From positions 1 to 64,000 of the forward strand of contig CAWHOW010000026.1 in assembly GCA_963831005.1 (NCBI GenBank): a stretch of DNA of 64,000 nucleotides, given 5' to 3'. The stretch is from CAWHOW01 sp963831005 (GTDB lineage Bacteria > Bacteroidota > Bacteroidia > Bacteroidales > CG2-30-32-10). This document shows positions 34,272 to 42,700 of this stretch, piece after piece. The stretch's first letter is position 1. Every line of letters starts with the position of its first letter. Position numbers and translations under genes: made by a program. Below the pieces are notes generated by a model. It did no database searches, was not told where the DNA came from, and worked only from the letters and a program-made list of their open reading frames with translations.

Positions 34272-35182
34272 AAGTAGAGCAAAGCAGGCCTTATTCAAAA
34301 ATAGAAGAGCTTTGTTCATTGCTTGGTTATTCAAGGCAAGCCTATTATCAAGGGAAAAAACATCAGGAAAAGATTATTTTGAGTGAAGAATTACTATTGC
34401 AAGAAGTACATTGTCACCGAAAAATAATGAAACGGCTTGGAGGAAGGAAGTTAATGATAAAAATGCAACTATTTATGCAGCAGCATGCAATAGGTATTGG
34501 TAGGGATTCGTTTTTTGATTTGCTTCGAGAACATGGATTGCTGATACGAAAGCGAAAAAACAGAAAACCCATTACAACAAATAGCAGGCATTGGCTAAAA
34601 AAATATCCGAACTTAATAGAAGATTTTATTCCAATTGCGGCAAATCAATTATGGGTTAGCGATATTACCTATATCCACGTAGGGACAGGGTTTGCTTATC
34701 TTTCGTTAATCACAGATGCATACTCACGGAAAATAGTTGGATTTTATTTGAGCCAAAATTTATCAGCAAATGGCTGTGAAATGGCTTTGCGAATGGCTTT
34801 CAAATCATTGCCTGAAAAACATCGGCTTATGCATCATTCAGATAGAGGAGTTCAATATTGCAGTTATGATTATGTAGAGTTATTGGAAAAACAGCATATT
34901 CGTATTAGCATGACACAAACAGGAGATCCTTTAGATAATGCTATTGCAGAAAGAGTGAATGGTATATTAAAAAGCGAATTGTTAGAAAACATTTATCCCG
35001 ATTTTAATATTGCCCGGGATGAAGTTGCAAAAGCAATCAGCATCTATAATTTTCTTCGACCACATTCCAGCATTGATATGCTCACACCAGTTGATGCCCA
35101 TGTTATGGAAGGTGTTATCAAAAAACGATGGAAAAATTATTATGCTCTTAAAAAAGAACAGGAGGTGCTTATGGAAATATAG
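34268..35182 (+). CDS. IS3-family transposase OrfB (DDE integrase core)
   Basis: A 304-aa protein with a HTH_21-like N-terminal region and the rve integrase core. Catalytic residues are visible: Asp in QLWVSDITYIHVG, Asp in HHSDRGVQYCS, and Glu in PLDNAIAERVNGILKSE, about 35 residues after the second Asp. It ends with YNFLRPHSSIDMLTPVDAH. The start overlaps orfA by four bases (ATGA) in the -1 frame. It appears intact, so the element could be active. Confidence 0.93.
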   Translation: MKVEQSRPYSKIEELCSLLGYSRQAYYQGKKHQEKIILSEELLLQEVHCHRKIMKRLGGRKLMIKMQLFMQQHAIGIGRDSFFDLLREHGLLIRKRKNRKPITTNSRHWLKKYPNLIEDFIPIAANQLWVSDITYIHVGTGFAYLSLITDAYSRKIVGFYLSQNLSANGCEMALRMAFKSLPEKHRLMHHSDRGVQYCSYDYVELLEKQHIRISMTQTGDPLDNAIAERVNGILKSELLENIYPDFNIARDEVAKAISIYNFLRPHSSIDMLTPVDAHVMEGVIKKRWKNYYALKKEQEVLMEI

Positions 35183-35448
35183 GTTTTTTTAGGAATACAC
35201 AGAATGCGTAATAAAAGCAAATCCACTACAAAGTGTAAACTCTATAACGGATTATTATGCTATCTGACCGGGGTATTCCTGGCGAGTTGCTCCTCAGCAG
35301 AGCCCGCTTCCGCTTCTTCCGGTGATGCAAATGTAAATATTATTCAAGATTAAAAATTAATGTAAATTTGTGTTAGGATTAAAAAACTTTTGTAAACTTG
35401 TCTTAGGATTTTTAATCAAAATGTGTAAACTATTTTCAGGACGATACA

Positions 35449-35565
35449 GACGTCGGATTCGGGAAGTCAGACATCGGATTCGGGAAATCAGACATCAGAT
35501 TCGGGAAGTCAGACATCAGACTCGGGAAATCCGGCCTCCGATTCTGAAAATCAGACATTTAATTG
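35449..35565. repeat. 21-bp tandem array, right part
   Basis: Units with GGG at 35461, 35482, 35503 and 35524 (21-bp steps), then degenerate units to about 35565. Read on the plus strand it gives a charged heptad pattern of the type REVRHQI, but no convincing gene start is present. Confidence 0.88.
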
Positions 35566-35621
35566 ATGTTAAAACAACCTCTAATACCAGAAAAACAGAC
35601 CCTGTTTGCCTTTTTAACAAT

Positions 35622-35657
35622 AAAAAAAGCAAAAACCGCAGGGTTTTCGCTTTTTTT
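35622..35657. terminator. Terminator at the end of the redox operon
   Basis: AAAAAAAGC plus AAAAACC (35622-35637) pairs with GGTTTTC plus GCTTTTTTT (35642-35657) with one mismatch. It lies 18 bases beyond the rubrerythrin stop. Confidence 0.8.
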
Positions 35658-35674
35658 ACTTGAAATATTTACAA

Positions 35675-36130
35675 TTAGTTTTCTTTCAGTATATGCTCAT
35701 CATATTCCAGTTCGAACCTTAGTTTATGCTTCGATTCTTCCTGGGCAAGCATAAGGAATAAATTCTTAATATCAGCATTAGGGGCTCTTTCCGATAATCC
35801 CAAATAAAGCTTGAAAGCGGCTTTTTCTTTGTTCATGGCAAGCATCAGCGCTTCCTGGTACGACATATTGCTCGATGGCAGTGCGGTTACAATGTAATCG
35901 GAAATTTTCAGGTCCATTATTTTTTCAGCGCTCACATTAAATTGGCCATACTCTTTAATATGTAGCAATTTTGATTTGTGTCCCATCTCTTCCTGTGCAA
36001 ATTGCACGAAAACTTTACGCATGGCTTCGTTTGTTAATTTTGCGGCAAGGCCATTATAAAAATCAACCGCTTCCTGTTCTGCATTAATAGCAAAATCCAG
36101 TATGTCATTAATATTTCCAAATTCTTTCAT
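35675..36130 (-). CDS. Rubrerythrin-like ferritin-family diiron protein
   Basis: A 151-aa four-helix protein. Iron ligands appear as Glu in AINAEQEAVDFY, ExxH in FAQEEMGHKSKL, Glu in AMNKEKAAFKLY, and ExxH in LAQEESKHKLRFE: the two-fold ExxH pattern of rubrerythrin-type diiron sites. There is no C-terminal rubredoxin domain, so electrons must come from another protein. It probably reduces peroxide in an anaerobe. It is the last gene of the redox operon, 18 bases after the NfnB-like gene. Confidence 0.9.
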   Translation of the reverse strand: MKEFGNINDILDFAINAEQEAVDFYNGLAAKLTNEAMRKVFVQFAQEEMGHKSKLLHIKEYGQFNVSAEKIMDLKISDYIVTALPSSNMSYQEALMLAMNKEKAAFKLYLGLSERAPNADIKNLFLMLAQEESKHKLRFELEYDEHILKEN

Positions 36131-36148
36131 ATAATAGTTATTTGATGT

Positions 36149-37933
36149 TTATTTCACAGCTAATTTCTTGTGCATTGCATTTGCAGCAAGCCTTCCGGCT
36201 CCCATAGCCTGGATAACCGTTGCCGAACCTGTAACTATATCACCGCCTGCATACACATTTTGAATAGAAGTTTCATTTAATTCGGGGTTCACTTCAATAT
36301 ATCCCCATTTATTTCTATTAAGGTTAGGTGTAGTGCTAAAAATGATTGGATTCGGGCCGGTTCCAATAGCCACTACCACAAGGTCACAATCAATTATAAA
36401 ATTTGAGCCTTCAATAGGAACGGGTCTTCTTCTGCCCGATGCATCAGGCTCACCCAATCCCATTTGTATGCATTCAACGCCTTTTACCGAGTTATAATCG
36501 GTCCCAATATATTTAATAGGATTGGTCAGTAATCTGAATTTAATTCCTTCTTCTTCTGCATGATGAACTTCTTCCATACGGGCAGGCAATTCATGCCTTG
36601 AACGACGATATACTATAGTAACCTCCGCTGAGCCAGTCCTGATTGCAGTTCGTGCTGAATCCATAGCCACGTTGCCTCCGCCAACAACTACAACCTTATT
36701 TCCTTTTGGCATGGGAGTATCATATTCAGGGAACTTATATGCCTTCATCAGGTTCATCCTTGTGAGATATTCATTTGAGGAAAATACATTCCCCAGGTTT
36801 TCGCCTTCAATTCCCATAAAAACAGGCAGTCCGGCTCCAACACCTATATACACAGCATCAAAATGTTCAAGAAGCTCGTCAACTGTAAGCAAAGTACCTA
36901 TAACATGATTTAATTCAAAGCGAACACCTATTTCTTTCAGATAATTGATCTCAAACTGTACTATGGATTTTGGAAGACGAAACTCAGGAATACCATAAGT
37001 TAGAACACCACCTAATTCATGCAGCGCTTCAAATACGGTTACAGAATATCCGAGTAAGGCCATATCGGCAGCAGCAGTCAGTCCACCGGGACCTGATCCT
37101 ACAATAGCAATTCTTTTATTCGATTTATTTTTAATAACGGGAATCTTGACTAAGTCCATTTTCCGTTCAAAGTCAGCAACAAATCGTTCAAGCCTGCCGA
37201 TAGCCACTGGACTGTCTTTTACACCGAGTATGCATTTCTGCTCGCACTGACTTTCCTGCGGGCAAACCCTTCCACATATAGCAGGTAACACATTTCTCTC
37301 TTTGATTTTCTTAGCAGCGCCATCGAAATCATCTTCACGCATCAACTTGATAAATGCAGGAATATCCACATTAACAGGGCATCCTTCAACACATTTTGGA
37401 ACTTTGCATTGCAGGCATCTGCCAGCTTCCAGCGAAGCAAGCTCAGAAGTAAAGCCATAAGGAACTTCCTGGTGGTTGTGAATCCTCAATGTTTTATCTT
37501 GTTCGGGCATTTCCTGACGAGGGATCTTTAATTTTATTCTGCGCTCATCAGCTTTGGTAAGCCCATGCCATTCACATCCTCTTTTAAGGCAAATGAAGAA
37601 AGGGATTAACCTTGATAATGCGGAAATAATTACATGTGCAATAGGCGAACCACATTCACCACATTTTGTATCCTGGCTTATAAGGCTCTTTTTACAATGA
37701 GGGCATATCAGATCATCCAGAACCTCTCCTTCCTGAACAGGAACGGATGTTTCAACATCAAAAACATCGAGGTAAGGACTAAGGATAATATCAATTTCCT
37801 GCCCTTTAAATACCGCTTTAAATATTAACTGCTTTAGTTCTTTCTTCTCAACATTAAAGCTCTGGTGACAATAAGGGCAGTAAGTATTTAAATACGTTTT
37901 AAACTTTAAATATTTTACATCCTGATCTAACAT
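36149..37933 (-). CDS. nfnB: NfnB/GltD-like NAD(P)H oxidoreductase with N-terminal zinc-ribbon module
   Basis: A 594-aa protein. Residues 1-135 are a zinc-ribbon module with Cys pairs at 19/22, 77/80, 91/94 and 115/120 (ending FICLKRGCEWHGL), the same module as in the 293-aa protein upstream. From about 160 comes the GltD/NfnB body: two [4Fe-4S] Cys sets (C173-176-181-185 and C220-224-230-234), FAD-binding GSGPGG (279-284), and NADPH-binding VVGGGNVAMDSARTA. In NfnAB, NfnB houses the bifurcating FAD and uses NADPH. The extra zinc-ribbon domain is not part of known NfnB proteins. It pairs with the NfnA-like gene 12 bases upstream. A sulfide dehydrogenase (SudA) role is the main alternative. 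Confidence 0.85.
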   Translation of the reverse strand: MLDQDVKYLKFKTYLNTYCPYCHQSFNVEKKELKQLIFKAVFKGQEIDIILSPYLDVFDVETSVPVQEGEVLDDLICPHCKKSLISQDTKCGECGSPIAHVIISALSRLIPFFICLKRGCEWHGLTKADERRIKLKIPRQEMPEQDKTLRIHNHQEVPYGFTSELASLEAGRCLQCKVPKCVEGCPVNVDIPAFIKLMREDDFDGAAKKIKERNVLPAICGRVCPQESQCEQKCILGVKDSPVAIGRLERFVADFERKMDLVKIPVIKNKSNKRIAIVGSGPGGLTAAADMALLGYSVTVFEALHELGGVLTYGIPEFRLPKSIVQFEINYLKEIGVRFELNHVIGTLLTVDELLEHFDAVYIGVGAGLPVFMGIEGENLGNVFSSNEYLTRMNLMKAYKFPEYDTPMPKGNKVVVVGGGNVAMDSARTAIRTGSAEVTIVYRRSRHELPARMEEVHHAEEEGIKFRLLTNPIKYIGTDYNSVKGVECIQMGLGEPDASGRRRPVPIEGSNFIIDCDLVVVAIGTGPNPIIFSTTPNLNRNKWGYIEVNPELNETSIQNVYAGGDIVTGSATVIQAMGAGRLAANAMHKKLAVK

Positions 37934-37945
37934 GATATACCAAAG

Positions 37946-38770
37946 TTATTTAATAGAGAATAATAATGAAAGCTTTTCATCTTTCAGATATAGTGAATTT
38001 CTTTTTTCCAGCTCATCAAAATCAACTGCGTGGCCATTAAAATCAGGCCCGTCAACACAACAAAACTGGGTTTTATTATCAACCTTTACCCTGCATCCTC
38101 CGCACATTCCCGTGCCATCTATCATAACAGGATTAAGGCTTACCATAGTAGGGATATTGAATTTCTTGGTAAGATTGCATACGTTCTTCATCATAACGAT
38201 TGGGCCTATTGCATAAACCTGTTTTATATCATACCTTTCTTCCAAGTATTTCTGCAATGGCTGAGTTACAAACCCTCTTTGTCCGTAGCTCCCGTCATCA
38301 GTGGTGATAATTAACTCATCGCAAACGGCATTCATTTCATTTTCAAGAATAATCAAGTCCCTGTCTCTTGCTCCAATGATGCCAATAACATTATTCCCTG
38401 CTTCTTTAAAAGCTTTTGCAACATGATGCAGAATGGCAATGCCCGTTCCTCCGCCTACCATTATCACCGTACCTATTTTCTGTATATCGGCAGGTTTACC
38501 CAAAGGGCCAACAACATCTTTAATAATATCGCCTTCTTTCAGGGAACGCATCAAGGCTGTTGTTTTTCCAACCACCTGAAAAATGATAGTAATAATTCCT
38601 GCAAACTCATCCTTATCGGCAACAGTAAGTGGAATCCTTTCGCCGGTTTCGTTAACACGAAGTATGATAAATTGCCCTGCTTTAATTTTGCTGGCTATTT
38701 TAGGAGCGCTAATATCAAACCTGATAATAGTGCCTTTTGCCATTTCCTGTTTGCGGACAATCTGAAACAT
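37946..38770 (-). CDS. nfnA: NfnA-like ferredoxin-NAD(P) oxidoreductase subunit
   Basis: A 274-aa protein of the dihydroorotate-dehydrogenase-electron-transfer/FNR type: FAD region GERIPLTVAD, NAD(H)-binding MVGGGTGIAILHHVAKAF, and a C-terminal [2Fe-2S] Cys cluster (GTGMCGGCRV then FCCVDGPDFNGH). In NfnA this subunit takes electrons from NADH and passes them to the NfnB flavin. Length and motifs are complete. It lies between the zinc-ribbon gene and nfnB with short gaps. Confidence 0.88.
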   Translation of the reverse strand: MFQIVRKQEMAKGTIIRFDISAPKIASKIKAGQFIILRVNETGERIPLTVADKDEFAGIITIIFQVVGKTTALMRSLKEGDIIKDVVGPLGKPADIQKIGTVIMVGGGTGIAILHHVAKAFKEAGNNVIGIIGARDRDLIILENEMNAVCDELIITTDDGSYGQRGFVTQPLQKYLEERYDIKQVYAIGPIVMMKNVCNLTKKFNIPTMVSLNPVMIDGTGMCGGCRVKVDNKTQFCCVDGPDFNGHAVDFDELEKRNSLYLKDEKLSLLFSIK

Positions 38771-38809
38771 TGTTTTCTATTTAGTAGTTATAATTATTTC
38801 TTGAACACC

Positions 38810-39691
38810 TTACCATTCCATGCTGTCTTCAAGTCTAATATCATCAAGGTCTTTCTTATTTAATCCATGCCAGGTACATCCTTTTTTTGCACAAATAAAG
38901 AATTCAATCATTTTGGTACGTGCACCAACAAGAATCTTTGCAATCTGTGTTCCGCATTTTTCGCACTTACCATCCCCTACCATTAAACTTTTATCACAAT
39001 GAAAGCATTTAATATCACCTACAGTTTGATCCTCCGGAAGGAAAATGGTAGATTTGGAAGAGAAAACATTCAGGTAAGGACTTAACATAATGTAACCGGA
39101 TTCACCTTCTTTTTTATCTATCTTCAGCTTAAGCATATCTCCTTCGATAAGGGATTTCTTGCAATGAGGGCAATACGACTGAAGGAAGGCGCCTGTTTCA
39201 AGTATCTCTTTGTGCTCTTCTTCCTGTGTCTTTGTTTTTTTTGTTTCTTTTAAATGAACAATTTCTTCAGGAGTTTGTGTTCCTCTGAACCCAAACTCCT
39301 GATATAGTTTTGTCAACGCATTGGATAGATCTTCAAATCCAATATTATGATTTTTACAACCTTTACGTGAACAGAAATTTATTTTTCCCCCGATATCTAA
39401 AATCACAGTAGACATTGGCGCTTGACATGTCGGACAACTGTCATTTGATGTAATAACAGATTTACAGGAAGGGCATGAAAATTCAGCAATTTCATCATCC
39501 TTCAGTTCAATATTACAAACATAATTATAACTGCCATAAATCGAGCTAAGATTTATTACCCCACTCTTCTCAGTAGTTTTTATCAGTAATTTTATACTAG
39601 CTTCGTTATCCACTTTGTGTTCATTATCCATTAATGATTTACCACATTCCGGACATTTTACATTTAATGATATGAAATTAAAATTGTTCAT
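38810..39691 (-). CDS. Zinc-ribbon protein made of two copies of the module fused to NfnB
   Basis: A 293-aa soluble protein with no known enzyme domain. It has two tandem modules (about 10-125 and 165-285). Each has CPxC..KSL, a beta region (SSIYGSYNYVCN or IMLSPYLNVFSS), CxxC..S..(S/G)DxxCxxC, and a last pair CxxKGC followed by a short aromatic/His/Gly motif (CSRKGCKNHNIG; CAKKGCTWHGLN). The second module is very close to NfnB residues 15-130. The paired Cys suggest zinc or possibly iron binding. Function is unknown; position between the fusion gene and nfnA suggests an assembly or electron-transfer partner. Confidence 0.8.
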   Translation of the reverse strand: MNNFNFISLNVKCPECGKSLMDNEHKVDNEASIKLLIKTTEKSGVINLSSIYGSYNYVCNIELKDDEIAEFSCPSCKSVITSNDSCPTCQAPMSTVILDIGGKINFCSRKGCKNHNIGFEDLSNALTKLYQEFGFRGTQTPEEIVHLKETKKTKTQEEEHKEILETGAFLQSYCPHCKKSLIEGDMLKLKIDKKEGESGYIMLSPYLNVFSSKSTIFLPEDQTVGDIKCFHCDKSLMVGDGKCEKCGTQIAKILVGARTKMIEFFICAKKGCTWHGLNKKDLDDIRLEDSMEW

Positions 39692-39726
39692 CTTTTTTCC
39701 TTTTTAGCTAAAGTTCCAAATTAACA

Positions 39727-39734
39727 CAAATATA
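39727..39734 (-). promoter_or_regulatory. Possible internal promoter of the redox operon
   Basis: Minus-strand TATATTTG, a TAnnTTTG match about 35 bases before the zinc-ribbon gene, in the longest gap of the operon (105 bases). No -33 box is evident. Confidence 0.4.
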
Positions 39735-39796
39735 TGAAATAATATTGATATAGAATGATATTATTAACGCTATTTAACAATCAATAGTTTAATTAC

Positions 39797-42700
39797 CTAA
39801 TTCATAAACGCTTTATCAAAACCCTCTTCAAAATATTTTACAATGTAATCGCAACCATATTCAAATAACCTGTTAGGATTATCATCATCCGTATTCCTGA
39901 ATGCATGTATTTTGTTTTCATCTTCCTGTGGCAACATGTTGATGGCTTCCATCATTACATCAATCACGTCATTCAATCCTTTAAAACCAAACTTTTCATT
40001 AAGTTTTATCAGTTGTTCACAAGAGTTGAATTCAATGTTACAGTCAGTTTGCTTTTCAAATTTTTGTAAAACTTTCTGTGTATTGCTGTATGTTCCGCCC
40101 GATTCGAAAGGGAAAGAGGCAGGAAGAATAAGATCGGCTGTTTTTGCTGTTTCGGTAATAAAGTAATCTTGAACCACCTTAAATTCTAATTTTGCGAACC
40201 ATTTTGAAATTTCTTTCGGATCAATTGCACAACCTATGGGGTCTTCACCAAAAATGAAAATATTCTTTAGCTTTCCGCTTTCAAGCTGATCTTTTAATTT
40301 CACTCCTGTTGCTGCCGGAACATCTTTAATTCCCCATTTTGATTTCATTTTTTCAACGAGGTCTTTATCATCAACAGGAACACCACCAACACCAAGCTTT
40401 GTACAAATTCCCATATCGAATAATCCTTGTGAATTATTCTTTTCCTTCAATGAAATGAGTCCGTTAGATGTTTTACCTAATTTCCCTGTTATCATTGCTA
40501 AATTAAATAACTCAAGGCTGGTATTTGCAGAAACTTCTTTCTCCGAAAAGATAATCACTGCATTCATTTCATTGTTATAATTCAATGCAAATTTCTCGAA
40601 ACATTCTTTGCTTGAAACACCTGCTTTTTTATAAATATCATCAAATTTTTCTTTCAGCAGATTCGTTTTGTATGCCTCAAATCCTTCACAGTTATCCTTA
40701 AGGAACAACTGATTTTCCAAACCTTTTGATAGTATAAAATGATTGACAGCTTTAATAAAATGATAATACGATTTTACATGCAATGTATGATTAACCTTGT
40801 ACTCCATGCTACTGTCCTCGTGTACCGTTACAAGTTCAACGGGAATATTATTGCGGAACATAGCATTGTTGACCATAAAACCTGCCACTGCATTATCGTT
40901 GTTAATTTCAGAACCAATTAAATAAATTCTGCTTGCACCCTTGATCTGCTCAAAGGGAACATTTGCATTAGCGTTATTATGGTATCCTTCACCTCTTCCG
41001 AGATAATGGAAAGTAGCAATATTATTCGTTTTCGCACCGGCTCTTGCAAGCTTCTGAACCATATATAATTCTTCGTTCGAAAGGCGGGCGCCTGCAAAGA
41101 AAGCATTTTCATCAGCTTTAACGCTTTTTATTTTGTAAGAAATAATATCAAAAGCTTCTTTAAAATCTATTTCTTCAAACTTACCATTTACTTTAAGAAG
41201 TGGTTTAATGACCCTATCCTTATTATTAATATAATGGTACCCGAACTTTGGATATTTACATAGGTTGCCATCAATATTCACTTTGCCTTTATGGCCGGTA
41301 ACTTTCATAGCAAACCCTTTTTTATGATGAATGTCTATTTCGCATCCTACTGAGCAATAATTACAGATGGTTTCCATGGTATCAGTCTTAACCGGACCCG
41401 GCTTGAAAATCACATTCTCTGTAATAGCACCTGTTGGGCAGGCTGATATGCATAAACCGCAAGATTCACAATTGGTATCCTGAAGCGCTTCGCCCATGCT
41501 TGGAGCTACGTATGTCTCAAAGCCACGGTTTACAAGTCCCAGTGCATTTGCACCGACAACTTCACGGCAAACCCTGATACACCTAGAACATAAAATACAT
41601 TTATTATTATCTATCTCAACATAAGGGTGACGAAAATCGATGTCATATTGCCTGAATTGACCATTGTATCTTTTTTGATCAACATCATAATCTGTGGCAT
41701 ATCGTTTCAAATCACAGTCAAAATAAGCTACACATCCGCATTCCAGGCAACGCTGGGCTTCATGTACTGCAATGTTTTCATCATTATAGCCAAGTTCTAC
41801 TTCACTGAAATTATTTCTTGTATCCGGCTCCATTGTTGGCATTTCCTCACGCATTTGTTTCAGAAATTTACCGGCATATTCTTCAGCAACTTGTATCTTG
41901 AAGTTATCTCTTTTGCTAAGGAATTCTTTTTTCTCAGGATTCATGGGCAATTCCATCAGGTACTGGTGACTGCTGAGCGATGCCACTTTTGCCTGAGCCA
42001 CTGCCTGTATTAATGTAGCAGGCCCTGAAACACCATCGCCACAAGCAAATATTCGTTTTACCCCGGTTTGAAGTGTTAATGGATCTGCTTCTATATCGCC
42101 CCATTTGGTAACTTTAAGTTCACCAATATCAGTATTCCTGTTAACTTCATCAATAAAATTCACGACTGTCTTTTGTCCGATAGCAGCAATTGCATAATCG
42201 AGTTCTACATCAAATTCTGAATTTGGGACAACAACCGGCCTTCTTCTACCTGATGCATCAGCTTCGCCAAGCTCCATTTTAAGGCATGTCATCGATTTGA
42301 TCTTGCCATCCTTGTCTTTATTAACTCTTACTGGTGCTGTGAGAAACATATATTCCACACCTTCCAGTTTCGATTCATGAATTTCGATTGGATTGGCAGG
42401 CATTTCTTTTTCTGTACGGCGATAAATAATATAAACTTTTTTCGCACCACAGCGCATGGATGAACGACAGCAGTCCATTGCAGTATTTCCACCGCCGATA
42501 ACAGCTACTGTTTTTCCTGAGAAGTTATATCTCTTTCCGGTAAGTTCCATTGTCTTCAAAAAGTCAATACCTGAAAGAACATTCTCGGCATCATCACCAT
42601 CACAACCTATTGAAGTACCCTTTTGCGAGCCTATTGCAATTACAATAGAATCATATTTGAATTTTAAAGCTTTATAAGAAAGATTTTCTCCAAGTTTCTG

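Larger units (their letters stand above)
33881..35448 (+). mobile_element. IS3-family insertion sequence
   Basis: A 1568-bp element. The left end TGTCTTGTCCTGAAATAGG and the complement of the right end, TGTATCGTCCTGAAAATAG, are imperfect terminal inverted repeats, both running on into GTTTACACA. The 3-bp sequence GAC borders both sides (33878-33880, 35449-35451). It carries overlapping orfA/orfB. About 265 bp after orfB are non-coding, with two subterminal direct repeats (TGTAAATTTGTGTTAGGATT and TTGTAAACTTGTCTTAGGAT) that may be transposase sites. A 14-bp palindrome ATGTAAATTTACAT is at 33911-33924. Confidence 0.92.

Noticed and set aside
35370..35663. 97-aa plus-strand frame with REVRHQI-like heptads
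   Set aside because: It begins inside the IS3-family element and runs through the tandem array, so it is a junction artefact rather than a gene.
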